Positions 18,228 through 25,646 of a DNA stretch of 34,179 nucleotides are shown one piece after another. Under the pieces are notes generated by a model that was not told where the DNA came from, searched no databases, and was given only the letters and a program-made list of their open reading frames with translations. Origin of the DNA: an uncultured Clostridia bacterium. GTDB taxonomy: Bacteria; Bacillota; Clostridia; Oscillospirales; Acutalibacteraceae. Position numbers and translations under genes: made by a program. The stretch's first letter is position 1. Every line of letters starts with the position of its first letter. Location: the NCBI GenBank assembly GCA_946184925.1, contig CAMHHL010000017.1, positions 1 to 34,179 of the forward strand, written 5' to 3'.

Positions 18228-18806
18228 TTAACGGTTGTTTATGGCTGATGTACCCTTCTCGCGGAGGTAGGTGGATTCAAGGTCGGCGAGGTGAAGCTTG
18301 ACGGCGAGAGGATATTTATCGTATGCCTGAGATATTGTGTTGCTGTTCTTGTCGCCGAACTCGCCCATATGCCAGCGAATTGCCATAGCTTCGTCGAGCT
18401 TCAGGCGCATTTTGCGCTCAATCAGAAAAACAGACTTCTCACCGTGACCATAGGGGAACATATCTTCGATTGAATAGTAAGGAACCTTCTCCCACTTTCC
18501 GGTCTCGTCATTCTTGACATTGCGAGAGCTGACCTTGTAGAACTGAGCCTTGCACAAGTCGTGAAGCAAGGCGCAGATTGCAAAGCTCTCGAGGCTGTCG
18601 GTCTCCTCGTCAAAATGCTTCTCAACCATTGTGTTGAATACACTCACCGAGTGCATAACAAGACCGTGCTCGCAGGCGCAGTGATAACGCGTGCTTGCAG
18701 GCGCGTCAAAGAAGTCGGTTTTTTCTATCCATTCAAGGAGCTCCTCCGCTCCATCCCTCGTAATGTTCTCGGTATAAATCTTGATGAATTCTTCTTTAGC
18801 TGTCAT
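18228..18806 (-). CDS. HD-domain phosphohydrolase-like protein
   Basis: The 192-residue soluble protein has the metal-binding pattern of HD hydrolases: EHGLVMH (His47, His52), LLHDLCK (His82-Asp83), YGHGEKS (His121) and RWHMGEF (His146). HD enzymes remove phosphate from nucleotides or other substrates, but the substrate cannot be read from the sequence. Similar proteins occur in Firmicutes chromosomes and in phages, without assigned function as far as I know. AGGAGG is the Shine-Dalgarno and overlaps the stop of the upstream UPF0340 gene. ligA follows 12 bp downstream. A link to DNA or nucleotide metabolism is suggested only by the neighbour. Confidence 0.82.
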   Translation of the reverse strand: MTAKEEFIKIYTENITRDGAEELLEWIEKTDFFDAPASTRYHCACEHGLVMHSVSVFNTMVEKHFDEETDSLESFAICALLHDLCKAQFYKVSSRNVKNDETGKWEKVPYYSIEDMFPYGHGEKSVFLIERKMRLKLDEAMAIRWHMGEFGDKNSNTISQAYDKYPLAVKLHLADLESTYLREKGTSAINNR

Positions 18807-18815
18807 AACTGCCTC

Positions 18816-19367
18816 CTAGAGCAAATTTTTATCATAAACCGCACGGTCTCCGCCGACAAATCTCGGACGTGTCCGCGCGCAAATAACGTGGGCGTCACCT
18901 ATTCTGTTGTTCTCCATTTTCAACGGAACAGCTACTCTTTTAAGGTGCATTCCTATGAGCGTTCCGCCTATATCAACGCCTGCATCGGCTTTGATTTTGT
19001 CAACAACAACAGGATCATCGAAGATTTTATATGCTGTTGTCGCGCTGCTTCCGCCTGCCTTTGGCTGAGGTATCGCGTTCACTATAGTAAGATTGAACTT
19101 CTCGGCACATTCACGCTCAACAACCAAAGCACGTTCAAGATGCTCGCAGCATTGAGCGGCGAGAAATATCCCTCTTTCCTTAAGCAGCGGATAAAAAGCG
19201 CTGTACAAAGCTTCGGCACAATCCATACTCGAACCGGTGCCGATAAGCGAGCCGGTAATGACGCTTGTTGAGCAGCCGAGAACAACAATATTACCTTTTT
19301 TGAGTCCTGCTTTCCCGATAAATTCCTCAAATGTCTTTAAGGCTTGGTGTTTTATTTCATTATACAT
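18816..19367 (-). CDS. YwlG/UPF0340 family protein (TIGR01440)
   Basis: The 183-residue protein matches the UPF0340 family, whose Bacillus member is YwlG; no function is established. Conserved stretches include VVLGCSTSVITGSLIGTGSS, AQCCEHLERALVVERE and DAGVDIGGTLIGMHLKRVAVP. The Cys residues in GCSTS and QCCEH may be functional, which is my inference. I chose the ATG at 19367 (MYNEIKHQ), with AAGGTGA 5 bp upstream; the frame is open further but has no ribosome site there. It is the first gene of a group with the HD-domain gene and ligA, divergent from the large BspA-like gene. Confidence 0.9.
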   Translation of the reverse strand: MYNEIKHQALKTFEEFIGKAGLKKGNIVVLGCSTSVITGSLIGTGSSMDCAEALYSAFYPLLKERGIFLAAQCCEHLERALVVERECAEKFNLTIVNAIPQPKAGGSSATTAYKIFDDPVVVDKIKADAGVDIGGTLIGMHLKRVAVPLKMENNRIGDAHVICARTRPRFVGGDRAVYDKNLL

Positions 19368-19386
19368 ATACTTCACCTTGAAAATT

Positions 19387-19415
19387 TTTATATCATTATA
19401 TAACGAATTTATCAA
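19387..19415 (-). promoter_or_regulatory. Promoter of the UPF0340-HD-ligA operon
   Basis: On the minus strand TTGATA (19410-19415), 17 bp and TATAAA (19387-19392), with TGA before the -10. The region is AT-rich and other registers, such as an overlapping TATAAT, are possible. Confidence 0.55.
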
Positions 19416-19449
19416 ATATTAATTATTATATGTAATTTTATCAGAAATC

Positions 19450-19478
19450 TTGAAAATTTTTTCTTTTTATTATAATAT
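19450..19478 (+). promoter_or_regulatory. Promoter of the large BspA-like gene
   Basis: TTGAAA (19450-19455), 17 bp and TAATAT (19473-19478) on the plus strand, 40 bp before the ATG. The spacer is T-rich, and the -10 could shift by one or two bases. Confidence 0.5.
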
Positions 19479-19518
19479 TAAGTAAATGGAATGCACTATT
19501 TTTAAGGAGGTTTTCATA

Positions 19519-21378
19519 ATGAAAAGAACTGTTTCATTAATAATCAGTTTGCTGATTATCACAGGAGTATTATTTTCGTTTCCGACTTATGCCGAAACAT
19601 CCCTTAAAAACGGTGATTATGAGTATAAGGTGCTCAGCGACGGTACGGCGGAGCTCACCGCCTACAGCGGTTCAAAGCAAAACGTGACCGTTCCGTCCGT
19701 TGTCGGAGGCAGAGAGGTTACTTCTATAGGCGATAATCTTTTTATGAATCACGAAGAGCTGAATAAAGTCGTGATCTCGGACGGTGTGGAAAAGATCGGG
19801 AATCATGCTTTCGGCTCATGTCCGAACCTTCGGGAGGTCAAAATCCCCGACGGCGTAAAAACCATCGGGGCCTTTGCGTTCGCGTTTGATGAAAGTCTTA
19901 AGAGCATAGAGCTCCCGGGCAGCGTTGAATTGATCGACTGGGCTGCGTTCGGCAATTGCAAAATGCTCGCGAGCGTGACGATACCCGACGGAGTCAAGAC
20001 AATTGGCTCAGGCGCTTTTCAGCATTGCTCCGGGCTTAAGGAGGTCAAAATGGCTGACAGCGTCACAAGCTTAGGCAAATACGCATTTCTGAGCTGTGAG
20101 GCTTTGGAAAATGTTGTTCTCTCCGATAACATAAACTCGATTAAGGATCAGACATTCTTTTCGTGCCTTAATCTCAGGAGAGTTAATATTCCCCAAAAGG
20201 CAGTCTATATTCATATGAAGGCGTTTGCCAAGTGCGAATCGCTCGAAAGCATAACTATCCCCGACGGTGTGACTACCATAGGCAAAAACGCCTTTATGGG
20301 CTGCAAAAAGGTCAAAAAATTGAACATCCCCGCGGGTATCAACGAGATGGGCAACAAGGCGTTCGCGTGGTGTACGAATCTCAGAGAGGTCACGATCCCC
20401 GACGGAGTTAAATTCATAAGCGAAGGCGCGTTTTACCATGATACTCACCTTGCGAGTATAACGATCCCGGACAGCGTAACGAGTATCGGAGCGAGTGCCT
20501 TTGAGGGCTGTTCGAGGCTTGAAGCCGTCATTGTCCCGAAAAACATTACGCAAATAGGGGATAGTGTGTTTTATCAGTGCGAGGGACTCACAAGCGCCGA
20601 AATACAAAATAATACAGTTAGCAAGAGCGAGTTTGAAAGCTGTGATAAGCTCAAAACCGTGACCTTTTCCGATAAAGTCACAAGCATTGATGCCTTTGCC
20701 TTTTGTGACTGTAAAGCTCTCAAAAGCGTTACTATCCCCAAAAGCGTAACGGACATAGGCGATTATGCCCTCGGATATAAATATCCGGCAAAAGGAAAGC
20801 TTGTTGCGAATGGGAAAACGATTCCGGTATCAGGCTTCGTTATCAGAGGCGTCAATAAATCCGGGGCGCATTTGTACGCCAATAAAAACAATATAAAGTT
20901 TGAGGACGTCAACAACAAAAAGCTGCCCTCTCCCACGCTCGGCAAAACAAAAGCTGCCCTCAAAGCCGGTGGAACCCTAACCTTGAAGCTGACGAACGGC
21001 ACGGTCAAAAGTTGGAAATCCTCGAACCCGAAAATCGCTTCGGTCAGTAAGGGTAAGGTTACCGCGCTGAAAAAGGGAGTTGCGACGATCATCGTTACAA
21101 CGAAGCTTGAACAAAAGCTCAAATGCAGGGTGACTGTCACATCCTCTCCAAAGCTCTCCAAATCGAGTGTGTGCGTTAAAAAGGGCTCGACAGTCAGCGT
21201 TAAGCTTACGGGCAAGGCGAAATCGGTCAACAATGTTTATACAAATACAAAGACGGCAAAGGTAGTTTCGAAAAATACCGCGACTGCAATCAAAGTCAAA
21301 GGTCTAAGGGTAGGTTTGACAACTCTTAAAATAAAGGTCAACAAAACCATCTTAAAGCTGAAAGTGAATGTTAAATAA
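19519..21378 (+). CDS. BspA-like leucine-rich-repeat surface protein with BIG2-like domains
   Basis: The 619-residue protein begins with a signal peptide (about 1-25, cut after PTYA). Fifteen LRR_5/BspA-type repeats of about 23 residues follow, with consensus ITIPDGVTTIGKNAF and a Cys-containing linker. The C-terminal part holds two bacterial Ig-like (BIG2) modules, the first including SNPKIASVSKGKVTALKKG. There is no LPXTG motif, dockerin or C-terminal membrane helix, so how it stays at the surface is unclear; the Lys-rich Ig modules may bind the wall. Related proteins act in adhesion or binding of host or plant polymers. I chose the ATG at 19519 because AAGGAGG lies 8 bp upstream. It is single-gene, divergent from the UPF0340 operon, and ended by its own terminator. 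Confidence 0.92.
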   Translation: MKRTVSLIISLLIITGVLFSFPTYAETSLKNGDYEYKVLSDGTAELTAYSGSKQNVTVPSVVGGREVTSIGDNLFMNHEELNKVVISDGVEKIGNHAFGSCPNLREVKIPDGVKTIGAFAFAFDESLKSIELPGSVELIDWAAFGNCKMLASVTIPDGVKTIGSGAFQHCSGLKEVKMADSVTSLGKYAFLSCEALENVVLSDNINSIKDQTFFSCLNLRRVNIPQKAVYIHMKAFAKCESLESITIPDGVTTIGKNAFMGCKKVKKLNIPAGINEMGNKAFAWCTNLREVTIPDGVKFISEGAFYHDTHLASITIPDSVTSIGASAFEGCSRLEAVIVPKNITQIGDSVFYQCEGLTSAEIQNNTVSKSEFESCDKLKTVTFSDKVTSIDAFAFCDCKALKSVTIPKSVTDIGDYALGYKYPAKGKLVANGKTIPVSGFVIRGVNKSGAHLYANKNNIKFEDVNNKKLPSPTLGKTKAALKAGGTLTLKLTNGTVKSWKSSNPKIASVSKGKVTALKKGVATIIVTTKLEQKLKCRVTVTSSPKLSKSSVCVKKGSTVSVKLTGKAKSVNNVYTNTKTAKVVSKNTATAIKVKGLRVGLTTLKIKVNKTILKLKVNVK

Positions 21379-21384
21379 CGCAAA

Positions 21385-21417
21385 TCAGGGCTTCCGAAAG
21401 GGAGTCCTGAACTTTTA
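21385..21417 (+). terminator. Terminator of the large BspA-like gene
   Basis: An 11-bp stem (21385-21395 with 21400-21410, two G-T pairs) with a GAAA loop starts 6 bp after the stop and is followed by ACTTTTATAA. The T-run is short. Confidence 0.75.
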
Positions 21418-21431
21418 TAAATTCACATAAA

Positions 21432-21468
21432 TAAAACAAAAAATATAAGGACTGCCGAAGCAGTCCTT
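21432..21468 (-). terminator. Terminator of the rpsF-ssb-rpsR operon
   Basis: On the minus strand a perfect 9-bp stem, AAGGACTGC / GCAGTCCTT, with a TTCG loop (21447-21468) is followed by ATATTTTTTGTTTTAT. It starts 5 bp after the rpsR stop and faces the terminator of the convergent BspA-like gene. Confidence 0.92.
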
Positions 21469-21473
21469 TAAAA

Positions 21474-21710
21474 TCAGTCGGTTGTATAAGGAAGAAGCGC
21501 AACCTGACGAGCACGCTTGATGGAAGTAGTGAGCTCTCTCTGGTGTCTTGCGCAAGTGCCTGTTACACGACGCGGTAAAATCTTTCCGCGCTCGCTCATA
21601 TAACGGCGAAGACGTGCGATATCCTTATAATCAATGTTCTCAACCTTGTCTACGCAAAATGCGCAAACTTTTCTGCGGCCTTTTCTGCCGCGGATCGGAC
21701 GATCTGCCAT
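21474..21710 (-). CDS. rpsR: 30S ribosomal protein bS18
   Basis: The 78-residue protein has the bS18 core, with [19 protein letters not shown] then [13 protein letters not shown]. It binds bS6 on the 16S rRNA platform. CAFC near the N-terminus and CARH further on form a zinc-ribbon-type Cys pattern (the C+ form), so this copy may bind zinc. I chose the ATG at 21710 (MADRPIRG), with AAAGGAGAG 6 bp upstream; an earlier in-frame start would include the Shine-Dalgarno. It is the last gene of the rpsF-ssb-rpsR operon. Confidence 0.97.
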   Translation of the reverse strand: MADRPIRGRKGRRKVCAFCVDKVENIDYKDIARLRRYMSERGKILPRRVTGTCARHQRELTTSIKRARQVALLPYTTD

Positions 21711-21771
21711 GATTATCTCTCCTTTCAAAAATTAGAAGCTTTTCTATATACCCTTGTGGGATTAGAATCAA

Positions 21772-22236
21772 TTAAAACGGTAAGTCATCATCAAGGGGCA
21801 TCTCCTGGAAATCGGAGGGAGCGCCGCTCTGATAACTCGGTGTAGGCTGGACAGGCTGCTGAGGAGCCGGATGATAGCCTGCGTTGTTATAGCTCTGGGA
21901 GAACTGGGAAGAATCCCTGCGCTCGCCGGTGAAGCTTACATTGTCGGCTACAACCTCAACTACATTGCGGTTTGTGCCGTCCTTAGCCTGATAGGTACGT
22001 GTCTGGAGCTGTCCTTCAAGCGCGATAAGTGAGCCCTTGCTGAAATAACGGCAAACGAACTCAGCGGTCTGACGCCAGCAGACAATGTCGATAAAGTCCG
22101 CCTTGCGCTCTTCTCCGCTCTTCACATAGCTGCGGTCAACCGCAATACGGAAGCTCGTTACGCTCTTGCCCGAGGTTGTTGTTTTAAGCTCGGGGTCGGC
22201 AACCAAACGTCCCATTAAAATTACTCTGTTCAACAT
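21772..22236 (-). CDS. ssb: Single-stranded DNA-binding protein
   Basis: The 154-residue protein has the OB fold in the N-terminal 105 residues (MLNRVILMGRLVADPEL; later DFIDIVCWRQTAEFV). A low-complexity Gln/Pro/Ser linker follows, then the acidic tail DDDLPF that recruits repair and replication partners. It lies between rpsF and rpsR, the usual Firmicutes order, with AAAGGATG as Shine-Dalgarno. Confidence 0.97.
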   Translation of the reverse strand: MLNRVILMGRLVADPELKTTTSGKSVTSFRIAVDRSYVKSGEERKADFIDIVCWRQTAEFVCRYFSKGSLIALEGQLQTRTYQAKDGTNRNVVEVVADNVSFTGERRDSSQFSQSYNNAGYHPAPQQPVQPTPSYQSGAPSDFQEMPLDDDLPF

Positions 22237-22277
22237 AATAAAATCATCCTTTCACTCGCATAAATGCGTACCTAAAA

Positions 22278-22571
22278 TTATTCACCCTTTTTGATAATCA
22301 TAGAACGGAGAACGCCGTCTGTGATTTTGAAGATACGGTCAAGCTCCGCCGGGAACTCAGCCTCAGACTCAAAGTTCATGAGAACATAGTAGCCTTCGCT
22401 CTCCTTGTTGATAAGATAAGCGAGCTTGCGCTTACCCCATTCATCAACATTCTGCAGAGTAGCGTGCTTCTCGATTAAAGCCTTGAACTTCTCGATGAGT
22501 GTCTGAATGCCCTCTTCGCCCTGCTTTAATGAGAAAATCATTACTGTCTCGTAATTAGCCTTTACTGCCAC
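22278..22571 (-). CDS. rpsF: 30S ribosomal protein bS6
   Basis: The 97-residue protein has the ferredoxin-like bS6 fold, with YETVMIFSLK at the start and WGKRKLAYLINKESEGYYV in the middle. It pairs with bS18 in the small subunit. I chose the GTG at 22571 (MAVKANYE), because AAGGAGG lies 8 bp upstream. Another in-frame GTG (22578-22580) overlaps that Shine-Dalgarno. It is the first gene of the rpsF-ssb-rpsR operon. Confidence 0.95.
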   Translation of the reverse strand: MAVKANYETVMIFSLKQGEEGIQTLIEKFKALIEKHATLQNVDEWGKRKLAYLINKESEGYYVLMNFESEAEFPAELDRIFKITDGVLRSMIIKKGE

Positions 22572-22663
22572 GTTGAACACCTCCTTCTGGACTTAATGGC
22601 GGCTTTCGCCGCAAGGATTCGCCGAATAAACGGCACTTGTATATCACACTGATAGTGTAACAT
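22572..22663 (-). ncRNA. rpsF 5' leader, candidate S6:S18-binding autoregulatory RNA
   Basis: The roughly 90-nt leader can fold into a 5' hairpin (ACACT-ATC-AGTGT), a GCCG-TTTATT-CGGC hairpin and a GCGGC-GAAA-GCCGC hairpin just before the AAGGAGG. Many bacteria have an rpsF leader bound by the S6:S18 complex, which represses the operon. The position and the GC-rich stem near the ribosome site fit, but I have not confirmed the published motif base by base. Confidence 0.5.
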
Positions 22664-22667
22664 TAGA

Positions 22668-22696
22668 ATTATAAACTAAAAATAAGTTGTTGTCAA
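22668..22696 (-). promoter_or_regulatory. Promoter of the rpsF-ssb-rpsR operon
   Basis: Full consensus on the minus strand: TTGACA (22691-22696), 17 bp, TATAAT (22668-22673). The TGA stop of the upstream pullulanase gene lies inside the -35 box. Confidence 0.92.
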
Positions 22697-24642
22697 GAAT
22701 ATTTTTTACTCAAGCGCTGATAGCTCTCGTCGTCAACAAGAATGAGCGCGGTCATCGGCGGAACGTTGATCATATTTCCGTCTATTCGCTTGATTGTCTC
22801 AAATCCTGCCTTATCATAATCGGCAATTACAACCCACGACTGCGGAAGAGTGGTGTGCGACTTGAGAGTGAGCTGAGCAGGCTCGGTATCGTTGTTGAAG
22901 AGTATCGCGAGCATATTCCACTCGTCGTGAATAATGTTTGGGATTGTGTAGCCGATGCAGCGTCCGTTTGTCTCAAAGTAAGTATTGCTGACAGAGACCG
23001 TGGAAGGCTCTCTGAACGAAGAAAAGGACTTGCGGATTTTGATTAATCCCTTGTAATACTCAACAAGGTTTTTGTACTTGCGAGTCCTCGTCCAGTCGAT
23101 AGCGTTAATCTCGAGCGGGCTCTTGTAGCTGTTGTGGTCTCCGTGCTTGGTTCTCGCCATCTCCTCACCGGCGAGGATGAAGGGGATTCCCTGAGAAGTA
23201 AACACGAGGGCGGCGCTGAGCTTATTCATTGCGAGAATGTGCTCATCAAGAGTGTCAAAGTCGGAAATGTTCTGGCTCTTGAGGAGCTTATCCCAGAGTG
23301 TGAGATTATCGTGAGCAGAGTTGTAGGTCACGCACTGGGTCGGCTTCTTTGCCCATTTGAGGAAGGTGTTCGAGGAACAGGCAAGAATTCCGGAGATGAT
23401 ATAATAAATGTTATGGTTGTTGCCCTGAATATAGCCGATTGAGCTGTCATCGGTGTTGCCCTTGAGAGCGTTGCGGAAGGAATCGTTGAACATCGCGATT
23501 CTGGAGCTGAGCTTGCCGGCGTTCTCCTTTACGGACGCATCCTCGAACGCGATTCCGTTGTCTCCGAGGTCGGCAGTCCACGGCTCACCATACATGAGAA
23601 GCTTGGGGTCGATTTCATCAAGAGAAAGACGGACAAGATTCATTGTCGTAGTGTCAATACAGCCCATGAGGTCAAAGCGGAAGCCGTCGATATGATACTC
23701 CGTAGCCCAGTAGAGAACGGACTGAACGATATAGTTGCGCGCCATCTCCTTCTCGCTTGCGAAAACATTTCCGCAGCCCGAGGAATTGAGGAAACGACCG
23801 TTGTATTTTCTGTAATAATAGTCGGGAACTGTGCGGTTAAAGCAGGAATCGAGAGAGCTTGTATGGTTATATACGACGTCCATGATAACGCCGATTCCGG
23901 CTTTATGAAGCGCCATAACCATTTCTTTGAACTCCCTGATTCTGACGTTGCCGTCGAAGGGATTTGTGGAATAAGAACCCTCGGGAACGTTGTAGTTCGC
24001 CGGGTCATAGCCCCAGTTGTACTCATTCTTCTCGGGATGAGCCTCGTCAACCGAGTCGAAATCATATACCGGGTTGAGGTGAACATGAGTTACACCGAGC
24101 TCAACGAGATAGTCAAGACAGGTCGGGAGCTTGCCCTCGCCGTTTACCGTTGTGCCCTTCTCGGTGAACGCGAGGTACTTTCCCCTGTGCTCGGCGGATA
24201 CGCCGGAGCTTGGGCTGCCGGAGAAATCTCCGACATGAACCTCCCAGATTACCGAATCGGTGGGATTCTTGACTGTAACGTGCTTGTCAGCGTTCCAGCC
24301 CTCGGGGTCGGTCGAGCGAAGGTCGCAGACCATGCTGCGCTTACCGTTGACGCCGACAGCAGTCGAATAAACGTCCTGAGTCTCGCGGGTTACTCCGCCG
24401 ACGGTGACGAGATATGTATAGTACAAATCCTTCAGGTCGCCGAAAACCGTCACAGACCACACGCCGGTAATTGCGTCGAGCTTGAGCCCGTAGCTCTCGA
24501 GCTTTTGGGCATTCGGCTCCTCATCGCTGCCGGTTCTAAAGAGCTGAACTCTGACATCGGAAGCGTCGGGCGACCATACCTTGAACACTGAACGGTCGGA
24601 GTAATATGTGCAACCAAGATCATGATTATTGTAATTCATCAA
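22693..24642 (-). CDS. pulA: Type I pullulanase (GH13), cytoplasmic
   Basis: The 649-residue enzyme cleaves alpha-1,6 branches of pullulan, glycogen or limit dextrins. An N-terminal CBM48-like domain (about 8-110) precedes the GH13 barrel. The pullulanase signature YNWGYDP is at 208-214 and DVVYNH at 255-260. Catalytic residues are Asp324 (GFRFD), Glu353 (YGEPW) and Asp445 (SAHDN). No signal peptide or wall anchor is present, so it probably debranches internal glycogen or imported maltodextrins. AGGAGAGG lies 7 bp before the ATG, which is doubled (ATGATG), so the start could be one codon later. It ends within the rpsF promoter with no terminator between. I see no clear promoter in the 72 bp upstream. 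Confidence 0.95.
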   Translation of the reverse strand: MMNYNNHDLGCTYYSDRSVFKVWSPDASDVRVQLFRTGSDEEPNAQKLESYGLKLDAITGVWSVTVFGDLKDLYYTYLVTVGGVTRETQDVYSTAVGVNGKRSMVCDLRSTDPEGWNADKHVTVKNPTDSVIWEVHVGDFSGSPSSGVSAEHRGKYLAFTEKGTTVNGEGKLPTCLDYLVELGVTHVHLNPVYDFDSVDEAHPEKNEYNWGYDPANYNVPEGSYSTNPFDGNVRIREFKEMVMALHKAGIGVIMDVVYNHTSSLDSCFNRTVPDYYYRKYNGRFLNSSGCGNVFASEKEMARNYIVQSVLYWATEYHIDGFRFDLMGCIDTTTMNLVRLSLDEIDPKLLMYGEPWTADLGDNGIAFEDASVKENAGKLSSRIAMFNDSFRNALKGNTDDSSIGYIQGNNHNIYYIISGILACSSNTFLKWAKKPTQCVTYNSAHDNLTLWDKLLKSQNISDFDTLDEHILAMNKLSAALVFTSQGIPFILAGEEMARTKHGDHNSYKSPLEINAIDWTRTRKYKNLVEYYKGLIKIRKSFSSFREPSTVSVSNTYFETNGRCIGYTIPNIIHDEWNMLAILFNNDTEPAQLTLKSHTTLPQSWVVIADYDKAGFETIKRIDGNMINVPPMTALILVDDESYQRLSKKYS

Positions 24643-24696
24643 AAAACCTCTCCTGTTATTAAAATTGGGAAATGAAAGTTGAGAATTTGTATTTAA

Positions 24697-24710
24697 GCCG
24701 CAACGGCGGC
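24697..24710 (-). terminator. Possible weak terminator between the GH25 gene and pulA
   Basis: On the minus strand GCCGC-CGTT-GCGGC is a 5-bp GC hairpin 4 bp after the GH25 stop, followed by TTAAATACAAATTCT, which lacks a clean T-run. Termination would be weak at best. Confidence 0.35.
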
Positions 24711-24714
24711 AATA

Positions 24715-25512
24715 TTAACCAATATATTTTGAAACATTTTCCTTGAACTCACTGACAAGCGCCGGATAATCAACATAGCACACGTCAAGGTCAACGTTGC
24801 CGTCGATTCCGCTGACTGAGCCCGAATCGGAATACTGCCACATCGAGTAACCGTCCTTGAAGCTTTCGTCCTCAAAGGAATGATCAACATAGCACGCAAT
24901 CCAGAAGTCCCACTTATTGCCGAGCTCATAACAGTCTATGTAGCTGTCATAGATTGAGTTCGAGGTGTAAACACCGGGATAAAATCCACCGCGCTTGATT
25001 ATGGTGCAAAACTTGTTAATCATTGCGGTGTTTTCGTCATATCTGTCATAATCCTGAAGGTCGTAAAACTCAAAATCAAGGAACACGGGATACGAAAACG
25101 TCTTGCCCTTGATATATTTGAGAACCTGACGAGCCTCGGCGGCGATTTCTTCGGTTGTGGTGGCGTAGGTGTAGAAATAACAGCCGACATCAAGCCCCGC
25201 GCTGACAGCCTTCTCATAGTTAGATTCAAAATTAGTGTCCATGCCCTCGGAGACGCCTGCTCTGAGAATAACAAAGCTGTAGCCGTCCGCCTTTACGCTC
25301 TCAAAATCAATATCGCCCTGATACTTTGAAACGTCAATTCCGTGGGCAACTATCTCGCCGGTCGGTACGGAACAGGTATTGATCTGATCAATCAGCTTTG
25401 AGCGCGAACCGCGCGGCAAAGTGAGCGAGGTGGTCGTAAAAAGCAGAACCAGAATTAATACTATGGAAGCCAGGATTAGAGCCCTGCGGTGTTTAAGGAA
25501 AAATTCTTTCAT
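24715..25512 (-). CDS. GH25 lysozyme-like glycosidase, membrane-anchored
   Basis: The 265-residue protein has a basic N-terminus and one membrane helix (about 11-32), then a GH25 domain. The domain opens with HGIDVSKYQGDIDF (Asp60). The catalytic DxE is FLDFEF (Asp146, Glu148), and WQYSDSGSVSGIDGNVDLD lies near the end. GH25 enzymes cut the beta-1,4 bond of peptidoglycan. The helix has no obvious signal-peptidase site, so the enzyme is probably held on the outer face of the membrane, fitting wall turnover or sporulation. I chose the ATG at 25512 (MKEFFLKH), because GAGG lies 7 bp before it; the ATG at 25518 directly touches that site. It has its own promoter. Confidence 0.92.
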   Translation of the reverse strand: MKEFFLKHRRALILASIVLILVLLFTTTSLTLPRGSRSKLIDQINTCSVPTGEIVAHGIDVSKYQGDIDFESVKADGYSFVILRAGVSEGMDTNFESNYEKAVSAGLDVGCYFYTYATTTEEIAAEARQVLKYIKGKTFSYPVFLDFEFYDLQDYDRYDENTAMINKFCTIIKRGGFYPGVYTSNSIYDSYIDCYELGNKWDFWIACYVDHSFEDESFKDGYSMWQYSDSGSVSGIDGNVDLDVCYVDYPALVSEFKENVSKYIG

Positions 25513-25557
25513 AGGCATACCTCACGCCTGGGTTTATTGCAGGCGATATACAGTCAT

Positions 25558-25586
25558 ATTATATACTTTTGCGGGCTGTTTTGCAA
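25558..25586 (-). promoter_or_regulatory. Promoter of the GH25 gene
   Basis: On the minus strand TTGCAA (25581-25586), 17 bp and TATAAT (25558-25563), 45 bp before the ATG. The 134-bp gap to the upstream YitT-type gene holds no clear terminator. Confidence 0.75.
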
Positions 25587-25646
25587 TAGTGGTTGTTATT
25601 TTGTTAACATTTGCATAAAATTGTAACCTGCCTCAGACAAATTATA

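Noticed and set aside
19735-20780. Evenly spaced repeats that might suggest a CRISPR-like array
   Set aside because: The repeats are in frame, degenerate, and encode LRR_5 units of about 23 residues; there are no unique spacers or cas genes.
22640-22660. Near-palindrome ACACT-ATC-AGTGT just after the rpsF transcription start, as a possible operator
   Set aside because: It fits better as the first hairpin of the ribosomal leader RNA; no regulator gene or second copy of the site was seen.
23692-24591. A 299-codon plus-strand open frame
   Set aside because: It is fully antisense to the pullulanase gene, has no ribosome site, and resembles no family I know; the frame is open because of codon bias in pulA.
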